Below, piece by piece: positions 26,485 through 35,656 of a DNA stretch of 64,000 nt. Origin of the DNA: PFL25 sp046260155 (GTDB lineage: Bacteria > Chloroflexota > Anaerolineae > Anaerolineales > UBA4823); the NCBI GenBank assembly GCA_046260155.1, contig JBJYXV010000005.1, positions 3,706 through 67,705 on the forward strand, in the 5' to 3' direction. Under the pieces are notes generated by a model. That model ran no database searches, was not told the DNA's origin, and saw only the letters and a list, made by a program, of their open reading frames with translations. The translations under genes and the position numbers were made by a program. Positions within the stretch are counted from its first letter, which is position 1. Every line of letters begins with the position of its first letter.

Positions 26485-27059
26485 TTACACCAATAAAAAA
26501 AATGCAACCTACCTTCTGGACCTGTGATGCAGAAACATGCATAAGTTTAGCATAAACTCGATGCTCAAGCCGGCAAAAATTGATCACGTTTTTCATTCAT
26601 TTTTAAGGAAAATCTACAGAATCCTCTATTGTGACGTTTATCACAAACAATCGTGCCCTTTGTTACTGGTATCACGTATACCTTCTTGGATATTATAAAT
26701 GAATAACAAAGATGCGTGATTTCTTGGAGATTCACCTAATAACCACCTTTACGTACCCATTAAGATGGGTCCAACCACAGGTTTCTACCCCCGTAATGAG
26801 GTGCAAACTTGAATCCGATTATTACCTTTATCAGATCGGACCATGTTATTTGTCACTAGCAAACCACTCCAGGCTTGCCATAATTAATCTATGGTAATTC
26901 CACCTGCGATGCAAGGTTTAATGAGGAGGTGTGTATTTCCTATTCTGCGATTAATCCTCCCAGATTTCGAATGCATTAATACAACTACATTATCTGCCAA
27001 TCTTAATGAGGCAGAATTGATTTTAGCCAATTTTACGGACAATCCAAAAGGAGGCTTTT
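26485..27059. promoter_or_regulatory. 575-bp divergent intergenic region of the redox island
   Basis: It lies between fdhD (minus) and the hdr/etf/mvh run (plus) and must hold both promoters. I see a perfect CRP/FNR-type palindrome at 26629-26646 and a strong AAAGGAGG ribosome-binding site (27046-27053) for the plus gene. A short plus-strand frame from ATG 26891 overlaps the next gene out of phase and has no family features. No riboswitch was recognised. Confidence 0.6.
26629..26646. promoter_or_regulatory. CRP/FNR-type operator palindrome
   Basis: TTGTGA, six bases, TCACAA: a perfect 6-bp inverted repeat matching the TGTGA-N6-TCACA consensus of CRP-family sites. It is 145 bp before the fdhD start and about 410 bp before the plus-strand gene. 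Confidence 0.6.
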
Positions 27060-28274
27060 ATGACAGCAGCCACAGCCCCAGCGTCAACCAGGTCCTTTAG
27101 CGATACTTTCTACACAAGCCTTTTCGATGTTGACGATGGTGAACGCATCCGGGCGTGTTTGCAGTGCGGTACATGCAGCGGTGCATGCCCCTTCGGTTAC
27201 CTAATGGGATATCCTCCTGGAAAAATGATCGCATATCTACGAGCGGATAGATTTGAGAATGTAATTGACAGTGACTCGGTTTGGATGTGCGTTTCATGCT
27301 ATGCATGTACCGCTGTGTGCCCCAAGGAGATTCCTTTAACCCCGGGATTAATGACCAGAGCCAAGGAAGAATTACTACTTGCGGGTAATGTCCCCACCGA
27401 ATTACAGGATGCCCTGATGAATTCCCAAAGATACGGAAACCCATTAGGAGAATCTCCTCGCAAACGCGCAGAATGGACGAGAGGTCTCGATTTTGAGGTA
27501 CCGACTCTCAGAGAAGCCAAACGTGCCGTCGATGTATTGTGGTTTGTCAGCGATTATCCTTCTTACCACCCGCGTGTCCAATTAATGACCCGCGCGATGG
27601 CAAAAATATTACGGATTCTTGGGGTCGATTTTGCCATACTCGGACCCGAAGAAAATAGTGATGGTGATTCGCAGCGGTTAGCAGGTGAACGAGGCTTGTT
27701 TGAAATGCTGGCAGAGAAAAATGGCAAATCATTCAGCAGATATGAATTCAATCAAATTATCACCTCTGATCCGCACGCCTACAATGCGATCAAGAATGAA
27801 TACCCGAAACTAGGAATAAATTATCCGGTCCAGCACTTTGTTGAATTTGTTGCTGATAGGATCGAGGAATTAATACCCAGTTTACATCCTTTAGGTGACA
27901 CCAGGGTCACCTATCATGATCCATGCTACCTGGGTCGGGCAAATGGCGTTTATGACGCCCCCCGGACGATCCTCAACGCAATTCCAGGTGTTGAACTTGT
28001 TGAAATGCCTCACAACCGGACCACGAGCTTGTGCTGCGGTGGTGGTGGTGGAGGCATGTGGCTGGATGGTTTTCAATGGGAGAAAGCACACGTCAGGTTA
28101 TCTGAATGGCGTATCCAAGAAGCTGTGAAAGTTAACGCGGATGTATTGGCAGTTGCCTGCCCGTATGAACCACCACGCTTCGAAGATGCTGCGAAGATGG
28201 TAGAAGGAGCAGGCCGCCTAGCGGTTAGAGATATTGCGGAATTACTCGCCGAATCGCTTGAAATAGAAAGCTAG
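27060..28274 (+). CDS. Soluble HdrC/HdrD-like Fe-S oxidoreductase with CCG domain
   Basis: Electron-transfer protein, no membrane segment. Two [4Fe-4S] ferredoxin motifs lie at Cys33/36/39/43 and Cys77/80/83/87, followed by a C-terminal cysteine-rich CCG domain with YHDPCYLGR and LCCGGGGGG, which in HdrB-type proteins binds a non-cubane [4Fe-4S] cluster. Residues from about 150 on are clearly related to the second half of the membrane protein at 30055 (both contain GLFxMLAEKN and YHDPCYLGR). It is placed directly before etfB, with AAAGGAGG 6 nt before the ATG. It may carry electrons between EtfAB and the Hdr complex; this is inference from order. Confidence 0.88.
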   Translation: MTAATAPASTRSFSDTFYTSLFDVDDGERIRACLQCGTCSGACPFGYLMGYPPGKMIAYLRADRFENVIDSDSVWMCVSCYACTAVCPKEIPLTPGLMTRAKEELLLAGNVPTELQDALMNSQRYGNPLGESPRKRAEWTRGLDFEVPTLREAKRAVDVLWFVSDYPSYHPRVQLMTRAMAKILRILGVDFAILGPEENSDGDSQRLAGERGLFEMLAEKNGKSFSRYEFNQIITSDPHAYNAIKNEYPKLGINYPVQHFVEFVADRIEELIPSLHPLGDTRVTYHDPCYLGRANGVYDAPRTILNAIPGVELVEMPHNRTTSLCCGGGGGGMWLDGFQWEKAHVRLSEWRIQEAVKVNADVLAVACPYEPPRFEDAAKMVEGAGRLAVRDIAELLAESLEIES

Positions 28275-28282
28275 GGAGGTTC

Positions 28283-29050
28283 ATGATGGACATCGTTGTT
28301 CTAGCAAAGTTGGTTCCTGACCTTGTCGAGGAACTCGAAATTGATGATAGCGGTACATCTCTTGATATGACGTGGTTGCGCCTGGTGATCAACGAATTGG
28401 ATGACCATGCAATCGAAGAATCCATTCTTCTCAAAGAAGGAATGGGAGCAAATGTCACAGTCATAGCACCTGATATTGAGGGCGTGGACGATATTCTCTT
28501 TACATCAGCTGCAAAAGGAGCCGATCGCTTGATTAAGGTCATGGCTGACTTCGAATCTGGAGTTTCCAACCACGCCTTCGCCCAGGGGATTACTCCGCTG
28601 ATGAAAGAGCTCTCGCCGGACCTCATATTGTCTGGAGTACAGGCAAACAACGACCTGGATGGCTCTATCGGGCCTTTATTAGCAGGTTATCTGGATTTGC
28701 CCTATGTCGGTTATGTTGCCGGTGTCAAAGTGGACGATGGCAAAGCAACCATCTTAAAAGAATACCCTGGCGGGTTAACTGCTGAAATGGAAGTAACCCT
28801 GCCTGCAGTACTGGGAATTCAAGTAGCAGAACAGCCACCCCGTTATGTCGCTGTGAGTAAAGTACGGCAGGCGATGAATTCAGCACAAATTGAAGAAGTC
28901 GAACTCGGCGATTCAAATTTCGAAGGTGAACCAGTTGTTACTCGTATGTTCCAACCTGAAGTTGGCGAAGGAGCAACAATGCTTGGGGGAAGCCTGGACG
29001 AAATCGCGGATGAATTAATCGGCATTCTCAAAGAGCTGGGCGTCGGGTGA
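28283..29050 (+). CDS. etfB: Electron transfer flavoprotein beta subunit
   Basis: With EtfA forms a soluble flavoprotein that takes electrons from acyl-CoA or similar dehydrogenases. The N-terminal DIVVLAKLVPD, central AFAQGITPLMKELSPDLIL, SGVQANNDLDGSIGPLLAGYL and LPAVLGIQVAEQPPRYVA are family blocks. At 255 residues it is full length. It lies 8 bp after the Fe-S gene and 13 bp before etfA. No acyl-CoA dehydrogenase is in the window. Confidence 0.93.
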   Translation: MMDIVVLAKLVPDLVEELEIDDSGTSLDMTWLRLVINELDDHAIEESILLKEGMGANVTVIAPDIEGVDDILFTSAAKGADRLIKVMADFESGVSNHAFAQGITPLMKELSPDLILSGVQANNDLDGSIGPLLAGYLDLPYVGYVAGVKVDDGKATILKEYPGGLTAEMEVTLPAVLGIQVAEQPPRYVAVSKVRQAMNSAQIEEVELGDSNFEGEPVVTRMFQPEVGEGATMLGGSLDEIADELIGILKELGVG

Positions 29051-29063
29051 TAGGAGATCTGCA

Positions 29064-30029
29064 ATGTCAAATGATATTTATATCCTCATCGAACACCTCC
29101 GTGGAAATGTAACTGAAATCTCTTATCTGATGCTGGCAGCAGGCCGTCAGCTGGCAGATGCAACCGGAGGGGAATTAATTGCGTTGCTCCTGGGAAAGGA
29201 TGCTGAGAGCCTTGCTGGCAAGCTAAATTGCGATAAGGTGATCTACTTTGATGATGCCAATCTCGCCGAATTTACACCTGAGGCATATGTGCGATGTCTT
29301 CAAAAGTATATTGAGACTGACCTCCCTCGGGTAACCTTGCTAGGACATACCTCGATCGGTATGGAAGTAGCGAGCTTGCTTTCTGCAAAATCCAACCTGC
29401 CATTGGTCTCCTCCTGTCTCATCTTTTCGGTAGAAGAGGACGAGCTTCAATTTACCAGCCAGCTCTACGGTGGCAAAATTCTTTCCGAAGGGGACATCCC
29501 CAAACCAAGTGCAATATGCACCCTGGTTCCCGGCAGCTATAAAACCGAGGATGGTCAGAGCAGTTCTGCCCCACCCGTTACCCAGGGGGATCTACCAGAT
29601 TTTGAGCATCTCCAGGTTAAAGTCCTCCAATATCACGAGCCGGAAGCAGGTGATGTTGATATCACCTCCCAAGATTTGCTGGTTGCAGTTGGGCGTGGCA
29701 TACAGCTTGAAGATAATATCGAAATCGCAGAAGAGCTGGCTGAAGTGCTTTCCGGAGTTGTGTGTGCTTCCCGCCCGGTTGTCGATCAAGGCTGGATGCC
29801 GACCTCACGCCTGGTAGGTAAATCAGGATTCCAGGTCAAGCCAAAGGTGTATATTGCACTGGGTATCAGTGGAGCACCCGAACACACGGAAGGGATAGCT
29901 GGTAGCGATACGATTATCGCCATTAATACCGATCCCGCGGCCCCGATCTTCAATATCGCAAATTACGGCGTCGTCGAAGATATTTTTGACCTGGTACCAG
30001 TTCTGACAGAGAAGCTGGAAGAAAGTTAA
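29064..30029 (+). CDS. etfA: Electron transfer flavoprotein alpha subunit
   Basis: FAD-binding partner of EtfB. The C-terminal FAD domain is recognisable by VAVGRGIQ, GWMPTSRLVGKSG, YIALGISGAPEHTEGI and INTDPAAPIFNIANYGVV. The N-terminal domain resembles the usual Rossmann-like fold. At 321 residues it is normal. Whether this Etf bifurcates cannot be decided by eye. Next to EMO, the simplest role is electron delivery to menaquinone. Confidence 0.93.
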   Translation: MSNDIYILIEHLRGNVTEISYLMLAAGRQLADATGGELIALLLGKDAESLAGKLNCDKVIYFDDANLAEFTPEAYVRCLQKYIETDLPRVTLLGHTSIGMEVASLLSAKSNLPLVSSCLIFSVEEDELQFTSQLYGGKILSEGDIPKPSAICTLVPGSYKTEDGQSSSAPPVTQGDLPDFEHLQVKVLQYHEPEAGDVDITSQDLLVAVGRGIQLEDNIEIAEELAEVLSGVVCASRPVVDQGWMPTSRLVGKSGFQVKPKVYIALGISGAPEHTEGIAGSDTIIAINTDPAAPIFNIANYGVVEDIFDLVPVLTEKLEES

Positions 30030-30054
30030 TCAAGATTCATCAAGGTGAGAAAAA

Positions 30055-32067
30055 ATGCCTATCAGAGATACATTCTGGAACATTCCCCATTGGGCCGAGA
30101 TCACTCAATATCTCCTTGGTTTCCTCACCATCTTGATATTTGGATATGGCGTCATTCGCCGCGCTCGCCGCTGGTTGAAGGGGAAGCACGAACGACGCAC
30201 TGATCACTTTTTCACACGTATTTGGTTGGTGATCGTCCAGGCTATCGGCCAGGTCCGCACACTCAAAGATCTCTATCCAGGCATCATGCATTTTTCGATC
30301 TTCTGGGGCATGATTGCGCTCTTTATTGGAACAATCCTGGCCACCGTCGATTGGGATATCACCCATTTAATTTTCAACGTGCAATTCCTCACTGGTTGGG
30401 TTTACGTATTTTATGAACTCATCCTGGATATCTTCGGATTGCTTCTGTTCGTTGGACTGGGGATGGCAATTTACCGCAGATATGTGATCCGGCCTGATAG
30501 ATTAGCCAATTTGCCTGGGAGGAACCCGAAATGGGATGACCTTTATGTGCTGATTATGCTGGTCATAATTGGCATCACTGGTTACCTCGTAGAGGGACTG
30601 CGCATCGCGGTTGCGCAACCGGATTGGGCACCATGGTCACCGGTCGGGAACGCCATCGCTGCTGGATTCGTTTCCCTGGGCGATCCATCAAACCGCACCC
30701 TGCATTATGGTTTATGGATCACTCATATCCTGGTCGCTTTTGTAGCTCTGGCCAGTATTCCTTTCTCAAAATTTTGGCATCTACTTGCCGCACCCGCGAA
30801 CATCTTTTTCAGTTCACAAAAACCTGCCGGTAAATTGCGTGCCCCAGCATCAGCAGATGAACCGGGTGCCAAGGATTGGACTGATTTCACCTGGAAGCAA
30901 CTGCTGGATTTTGACTCCTGCACACGCTGCGGTAGATGCCAGGATGTCTGCCCGGCCCACGCAAGTGGTTACAGCCTCTCTCCCCGCGACATCATTCTCA
31001 AATTGAACGGCTACATGTGGCAGAAAACGAATGGAGATAGCTTGCATGGAAGCGTGATCGCATCAGATGAACTATGGGCCTGCACCAGCTGCGGTGCTTG
31101 TGTTGCCAAATGCCCGGTATTCATCGACCAGCTTACTTCAATTATCGATATGCGGCGTTACCTGGTTCTTGAAGGTGATATTGACCCCCAGCTCCAGGAT
31201 GCACTCGCCAATCTTGGCCGGTATGGAAACTCATTTGGCAAATCAGACCGTATGCGAGCCAAATGGACAAAACCGATCCAACCAAAGATCAAGGACGCCC
31301 GGCGAGAAGAGGTTGAATACCTTTGGTTCGTCGGGGATTATGCTTCCTACCATGCCAGCATGGTGGAGAAAACCGAGCTCCTAGCTCAACTTTTCCAATC
31401 CCTGGACCTTGATTTCGGTTTGCTTTACGATGCAGAGAATAATTCAGGAAATGATGTGCGCAGGGTCGGAGAAGAAGGGCTTTTCGACATGCTGGCTGAG
31501 AAAAACATGATTGCCCTTTCGAAAAGCACTTTTAAAACAATCGTCACCACAGATCCTCACTCCTTCAATACACTGAAGAACGAATATTCTGAAAATGGGC
31601 ATGACCACTACGAGGTGCTTCACTACACGCAACTCTTCGATCAAATGATTACTTCGGGCCAATTGAAAATATCACGGAAACTTGGCTACACCGTGACTTA
31701 CCACGATCCTTGTTATTTGGGTCGCTACAACGGGGAATATGAAGCCCCGCGTAATGTCATGACAGCCCTGGGCTGCAACCTGATCGAAATGCCGCGCAAC
31801 CGTGAGAACACTTTTTGCTGTGGAGCAGGTGGTGGTCGGATCTGGATGGAGGACCCGCCCGAAGTATCCGAACGACCAGCAGAAATCAGGGTCAAGGAAG
31901 CTGCCGCGCTACCCGGAGTATCGGTCCTGGTGGTAGCCTGTCCAAAAGACTATGTGATGTTCCAGGACGCAGTCAAAACAGCTGGCGTTGAAGACAAATT
32001 GGAAGTTAAAGATTTAACTGATTTGCTTGTCGAAGCAGTTGAAATTAAACAAATCCAAACAGAGTAA
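30055..32067 (+). CDS. Membrane Etf:menaquinone oxidoreductase-like Fe-S protein (EMO / DUF224 type)
   Basis: Predicted link between EtfAB and the quinone pool. The N-terminal half is a NarI-like cytochrome b domain with TM segments at about 17-36, 76-98, 112-141, 163-186 and 217-244 and His residues in PGIMHFS, LHYGLWITH and FWHLL as possible heme ligands. Then come two [4Fe-4S] motifs (first at Cys289/292/295/299; second CTSCGACVAKCP) and a CCG domain with YHDPCYLGRYNGEYEAPR and CCGAGGG. This is the architecture described for EMO of syntrophic and anaerobic fatty-acid oxidisers. It lies 25 bp after etfA. It could also serve another donor. Confidence 0.9.
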   Translation: MPIRDTFWNIPHWAEITQYLLGFLTILIFGYGVIRRARRWLKGKHERRTDHFFTRIWLVIVQAIGQVRTLKDLYPGIMHFSIFWGMIALFIGTILATVDWDITHLIFNVQFLTGWVYVFYELILDIFGLLLFVGLGMAIYRRYVIRPDRLANLPGRNPKWDDLYVLIMLVIIGITGYLVEGLRIAVAQPDWAPWSPVGNAIAAGFVSLGDPSNRTLHYGLWITHILVAFVALASIPFSKFWHLLAAPANIFFSSQKPAGKLRAPASADEPGAKDWTDFTWKQLLDFDSCTRCGRCQDVCPAHASGYSLSPRDIILKLNGYMWQKTNGDSLHGSVIASDELWACTSCGACVAKCPVFIDQLTSIIDMRRYLVLEGDIDPQLQDALANLGRYGNSFGKSDRMRAKWTKPIQPKIKDARREEVEYLWFVGDYASYHASMVEKTELLAQLFQSLDLDFGLLYDAENNSGNDVRRVGEEGLFDMLAEKNMIALSKSTFKTIVTTDPHSFNTLKNEYSENGHDHYEVLHYTQLFDQMITSGQLKISRKLGYTVTYHDPCYLGRYNGEYEAPRNVMTALGCNLIEMPRNRENTFCCGAGGGRIWMEDPPEVSERPAEIRVKEAAALPGVSVLVVACPKDYVMFQDAVKTAGVEDKLEVKDLTDLLVEAVEIKQIQTE

Positions 32068-32089
32068 GGAGAGGCAAGGACCAGCTTGT

Positions 32090-34093
32090 ATGCTCGCATC
32101 ATTTGAAGTATTACGAGCCAGAACCAAAGAAATTCGGCTACCAATTGCAGCTAAATTGGTGCTCAGTTTTCTGATCATCGTAGTCTTCATCAGCACAATA
32201 TATATGATCGTTGGCATACAACTGATCAACAACCGCATCCTCAGTGAAGCCCAGGATAAGGTTCGACATGACCTCAATTCTGCCCGGGAAATTTATCTCG
32301 GAGACTTGGACAGGATTACTTCTGCTGTCCGGATAAATGCAAACAGATTCTTCCTGAGGGATGCCCTGATTTCCGGAGACTATACCAAAGCTTACTTCGA
32401 ACTCCAGGATGTTCGGCACGCTGAAAATCTAGATGTTCTTACCCTCACCGATGACACCGGGAAGGTGCTGTTAAGGACCACGTATATCGATCATATCGGT
32501 GACGACCAATCTGATAACAAGCTGGTGAAAGCTGTCCTCGAAGATAGAAGCCCTAAATCATCCACGCTGATTATCTCTGGTGAGGAGTTGAGCCAGGAAT
32601 CGCCCATGCTGGCTAAACAAGCACGCATGTCCATTATCGATACACCACTGGCCAGGGAAGGAGACCAGACAGAAGAAACTGCTGGCATGATGCTGTTAGC
32701 AGGCGCACCCATCTTCGATGATGAGAACAATCTGCTGGGCGTCCTTTATGGGGGAACCTTACTCAACAGGAATTTCGAAATCGTCGACAAAGTTAAAGAA
32801 ACTGTATTTGAAGAATTGCAGTACAAAGGAAAAGATATCGGTACTGCAACCATCTTCCAGGATGATGTGCGAATATCTACCAATGTAGAAAATGCGGACG
32901 GCAATCGTGCTCTTGGCACTCGCGTTACGGATGAGGTTTACAACCAGGTCGTCGGCGAAGGTGAACCTTGGATAGGGAGAGCATATGTTGTTAACGCCTG
33001 GTACATTACTGCATACGAGCCTATTCGTGATATTGCAGGAAAAATTATCGGCATTCTGTATGTCGGGGTCCTGGAAGAAAAGTACAAAGATATCCAGCAG
33101 AGTATGATCCTGACCTTTGCAGCAATTACGATTGCTGGTGTCCTGATCTCTGTGGTTGTATCTTATTTCATCGCCCATTGGATACTTGTGCCCATATTTA
33201 AATTGATTGATGCATCCAAGGCTGTAGCAAGTGGTGATTTAACTGCACAGGTAAAAATATCAACCAAGGATGAGTTGGAATATTTAGCTGATTCATTCAA
33301 TGCCATGGCCCTCGCCTTGAGGAAAAGAGACGAGCAACTGAAGGAATTTACCACACAGAAGATCATGGCCAGTGAACGACTTGCACTGATCGGCCAGCTT
33401 TCAGCCAATGTAGCCCACGAGCTCAACAACCCACTTACAGGAATCGTCACATATTCATATTTGATGCTTGAGGATACTGATTGTGAAGATCCCAATAAGA
33501 AATCTCTTGAAAAAATCGTAGGCCAGGCGACTCGCTGCAGGGACATCATCCGTGGTTTATTAGATTTTTCCCGTCAAAGGAAACCAGATAAAACCCTTTC
33601 CAACATCAATACGGTAATGGAACAATGTCTTTCTTTTGTAGAAAAACAAGCCCTATTTCTTAATATCGATATTCTCAAGAACTTCCAGGAAGATCTGCCT
33701 ATGATGGTTATTGATGCTTCACAGATTGAACGCGTGATCATGAACATGATCATTAATGCGGCTGAAGCAATGGAGGGTGAAGGCGTTTTGATCGTAACCA
33801 CCCGCAGCACAGACGATAATCGTTCAGTTGAGCTAGAGTTCCGTGATACAGGTCCTGGAATTTCAGAGGAGAATATTGAGAAAATTTTCGATCCATTCTT
33901 CACTACCAAGGATGTTGGACATGGTACAGGCCTGGGTCTTGCGATTAGCTATGGCGTTGTAAAAGCTCACCAAGGTACCATTTCTGTTGCAAGCGAGCTG
34001 GGCGAAGGAACAACTTTTACAGTCAGATTACCTGTAAAAACAACTGAAGAGGTCCCAGATAATGGACACCAAATTCAAAATATTAGTTATTGA
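32090..34093 (+). CDS. Membrane sensor histidine kinase (Cache-HAMP-HisKA-HATPase)
   Basis: Two TM helices (about 14-38 and 343-370) flank an extracytoplasmic Cache-like sensing domain of about 300 residues. A HAMP linker, HisKA with ANVAHELNNPL (phosphorylated His443) and an ATPase domain with FRDTGPGI and GHGTGLGLAIS follow. The ATG at 32090 has AAGGA 9 nt upstream; an in-frame start at 32027 lies inside the upstream gene. It stands in the middle of the redox operon. Its ligand, perhaps a small organic acid as for other Cache domains, is unknown. Confidence 0.9.
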   Translation: MLASFEVLRARTKEIRLPIAAKLVLSFLIIVVFISTIYMIVGIQLINNRILSEAQDKVRHDLNSAREIYLGDLDRITSAVRINANRFFLRDALISGDYTKAYFELQDVRHAENLDVLTLTDDTGKVLLRTTYIDHIGDDQSDNKLVKAVLEDRSPKSSTLIISGEELSQESPMLAKQARMSIIDTPLAREGDQTEETAGMMLLAGAPIFDDENNLLGVLYGGTLLNRNFEIVDKVKETVFEELQYKGKDIGTATIFQDDVRISTNVENADGNRALGTRVTDEVYNQVVGEGEPWIGRAYVVNAWYITAYEPIRDIAGKIIGILYVGVLEEKYKDIQQSMILTFAAITIAGVLISVVVSYFIAHWILVPIFKLIDASKAVASGDLTAQVKISTKDELEYLADSFNAMALALRKRDEQLKEFTTQKIMASERLALIGQLSANVAHELNNPLTGIVTYSYLMLEDTDCEDPNKKSLEKIVGQATRCRDIIRGLLDFSRQRKPDKTLSNINTVMEQCLSFVEKQALFLNIDILKNFQEDLPMMVIDASQIERVIMNMIINAAEAMEGEGVLIVTTRSTDDNRSVELEFRDTGPGISEENIEKIFDPFFTTKDVGHGTGLGLAISYGVVKAHQGTISVASELGEGTTFTVRLPVKTTEEVPDNGHQIQNISY

Positions 34094-35207
34094 CGACGAA
34101 GAAATCGTACTTGATTCCTGCACACAGATTCTGGCCAGTGGTGATTATGATCTCCAAACCGCTGACAACGGACTGCTGGGTGTCAGCCTGATTGAGGAAT
34201 TCAAACCTGATCTAATTTTCCTGGATCTGAAAATGCCCGGGATTTCTGGATTCGAAGTCCTTGAGAAAATCCAAGAAATTGATCCAGCCATTGTAACAAT
34301 CGTCATAACGGGTTTTGCCACAATCGACTCAGCTGTTGAGGCGATGCAGAAGGGTGCCTTTGATTTTCTTCCCAAACCGTTTACACCGGATGAGCTGCGC
34401 TCAATAACCCGCCGAGGGATGGAAAAGAGGAAATTCGTCTTGGAGACAATGACATTACGGCGAGAAAAAGAATTGTTGCGCGAACAATTTGCAGCGATCG
34501 TATCGCACGAACTCAAATCTCCATTGGCAGCCGTTCAACAGCATTTGTATTTATTGTCAGGTGAGCTATCTGAACAGCTTACCGAAGATCAAAAACGCCG
34601 GTTCGAGAGAATTCAAATTCGCATAAAAGACCTGATGAACCTGATCCACACCTGGCTGCGGGCGATTTCCGTCGATATCGACACAATCAAAGAAAGATTT
34701 CAACCTACATCAATCCCGGTTGTCATCTCCAAAGCTGTCGAAAGTGTCGAACAACATGCAGTCAGAAAGGATGTCACCATAACCACCAGTATATCAACTG
34801 ATATGCAGATGGTTCAGGGTGATGAAGGAACGCTCACCGAAGCTATCGTAAACATACTTGGAAATGCAATAAAGTATTCACCCGCTGGCACCCAAATCGA
34901 TCTAACCGGAAACCAGGTTGACAACCAGGTAATCATCAACATAGCAGACCATGGTATCGGGATATCCAAAGAAGATCTTCCCTATATTTTTGATGATTTT
35001 TATACCTCCAGTGACAAGAACAAAGAAGAGCGCGGCAGCGGTGTTGGGCTTGCCCTCACAAAGAGGATCATTGAAGCGCATAATGGCAGTATTTCCGTCG
35101 ATAGTGAATTAGGCCAAGGCAGCACTTTTGAGTTGTGTTTGCCTGCCATAGAAGAAGAAAAAACAGAAAATCAATCCGAATTACTTGAAACAGTTAATAA
35201 CACATAA
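34062..35207 (+). CDS. Hybrid response regulator-histidine kinase
   Basis: An N-terminal receiver domain (IDDEE; phospho-acceptor Asp55 in IFLDLKMPG; Thr in VITGFA; Lys in PKPF) is followed by a HisKA domain (His149 in VSHELKSPLAAV) and an ATPase domain (ADHGIGI, GSGVGLALTKR). No membrane segment. It overlaps the upstream kinase gene by 32 bp, so the two are coexpressed. It probably receives phosphate from the membrane kinase and passes it on. Confidence 0.9.
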   Translation: MDTKFKILVIDDEEIVLDSCTQILASGDYDLQTADNGLLGVSLIEEFKPDLIFLDLKMPGISGFEVLEKIQEIDPAIVTIVITGFATIDSAVEAMQKGAFDFLPKPFTPDELRSITRRGMEKRKFVLETMTLRREKELLREQFAAIVSHELKSPLAAVQQHLYLLSGELSEQLTEDQKRRFERIQIRIKDLMNLIHTWLRAISVDIDTIKERFQPTSIPVVISKAVESVEQHAVRKDVTITTSISTDMQMVQGDEGTLTEAIVNILGNAIKYSPAGTQIDLTGNQVDNQVIINIADHGIGISKEDLPYIFDDFYTSSDKNKEERGSGVGLALTKRIIEAHNGSISVDSELGQGSTFELCLPAIEEEKTENQSELLETVNNT

Positions 35208-35217
35208 GGAGGCCCAC

Positions 35218-35646
35218 ATGGGTACAAAGAAAAGGTTATTAATGATTGATGACGATCCAGATTTCGTCGAAGTAGTAGCCGCAATCCTTGAAAAGGCAGG
35301 CTATGAGGTTGATGCAAAATACAATCCAGACGATGGCTTTGACGCTTTAAAGACCGGGAATTACGATCTCCTCTTACTGGATGTTTTAATGGGAAGAGGC
35401 GCAGAAGGCATCATGATTGCCCGTAAGATTGGAAACGATGAAAAGCTGCGTGAGACTCCAATCCTGATCATCACGGGTATGCGAGAGCAAATAGCCTTCC
35501 TGTTCCCCGGTCAACCCGTGCATCCCAGTTTTGTACCAACGGATGAATTGATCGAAAAACCTGTTGAACCGGATTTATTGTTGGAAAAGGTAAGCACTCT
35601 CCTAAGAATGGCTGAGGAGAGAAAATCCCAAATGGACAAGAATTAG
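35218..35646 (+). CDS. Single-domain response regulator
   Basis: A stand-alone receiver of 142 residues with DDDPD, acceptor Asp55 (LLLLDVLMG), Thr in ILIITGM and the switch Lys in LIEKPVEP. No DNA-binding output domain, so it may work by protein contact. ATG 35218 follows AAGGAGG (35206-35212); an earlier in-frame Met at 35185 is within the previous gene. hdrC follows by 10 bp. Confidence 0.88.
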   Translation: MGTKKRLLMIDDDPDFVEVVAAILEKAGYEVDAKYNPDDGFDALKTGNYDLLLLDVLMGRGAEGIMIARKIGNDEKLRETPILIITGMREQIAFLFPGQPVHPSFVPTDELIEKPVEPDLLLEKVSTLLRMAEERKSQMDKN

Positions 35647-35656
35647 GATCATTCTC

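Noticed and set aside
26629..26646. Autoregulation of the redox island by its own cNMP protein binding this palindrome
   Set aside because: The 152-residue protein lacks a helix-turn-helix and cannot bind DNA by itself.
26485..27059. Molybdenum/tungsten cofactor riboswitch before fdhD
   Set aside because: I could not find the conserved core or a matching set of stems; only the CRP-like palindrome stands out.
26891..27100. 69-codon frame before the HdrC/D-like gene
   Set aside because: Runs into the next gene out of phase, has no ribosome-binding site or recognisable motif; the strong AAAGGAGG inside it serves the ATG at 27060.
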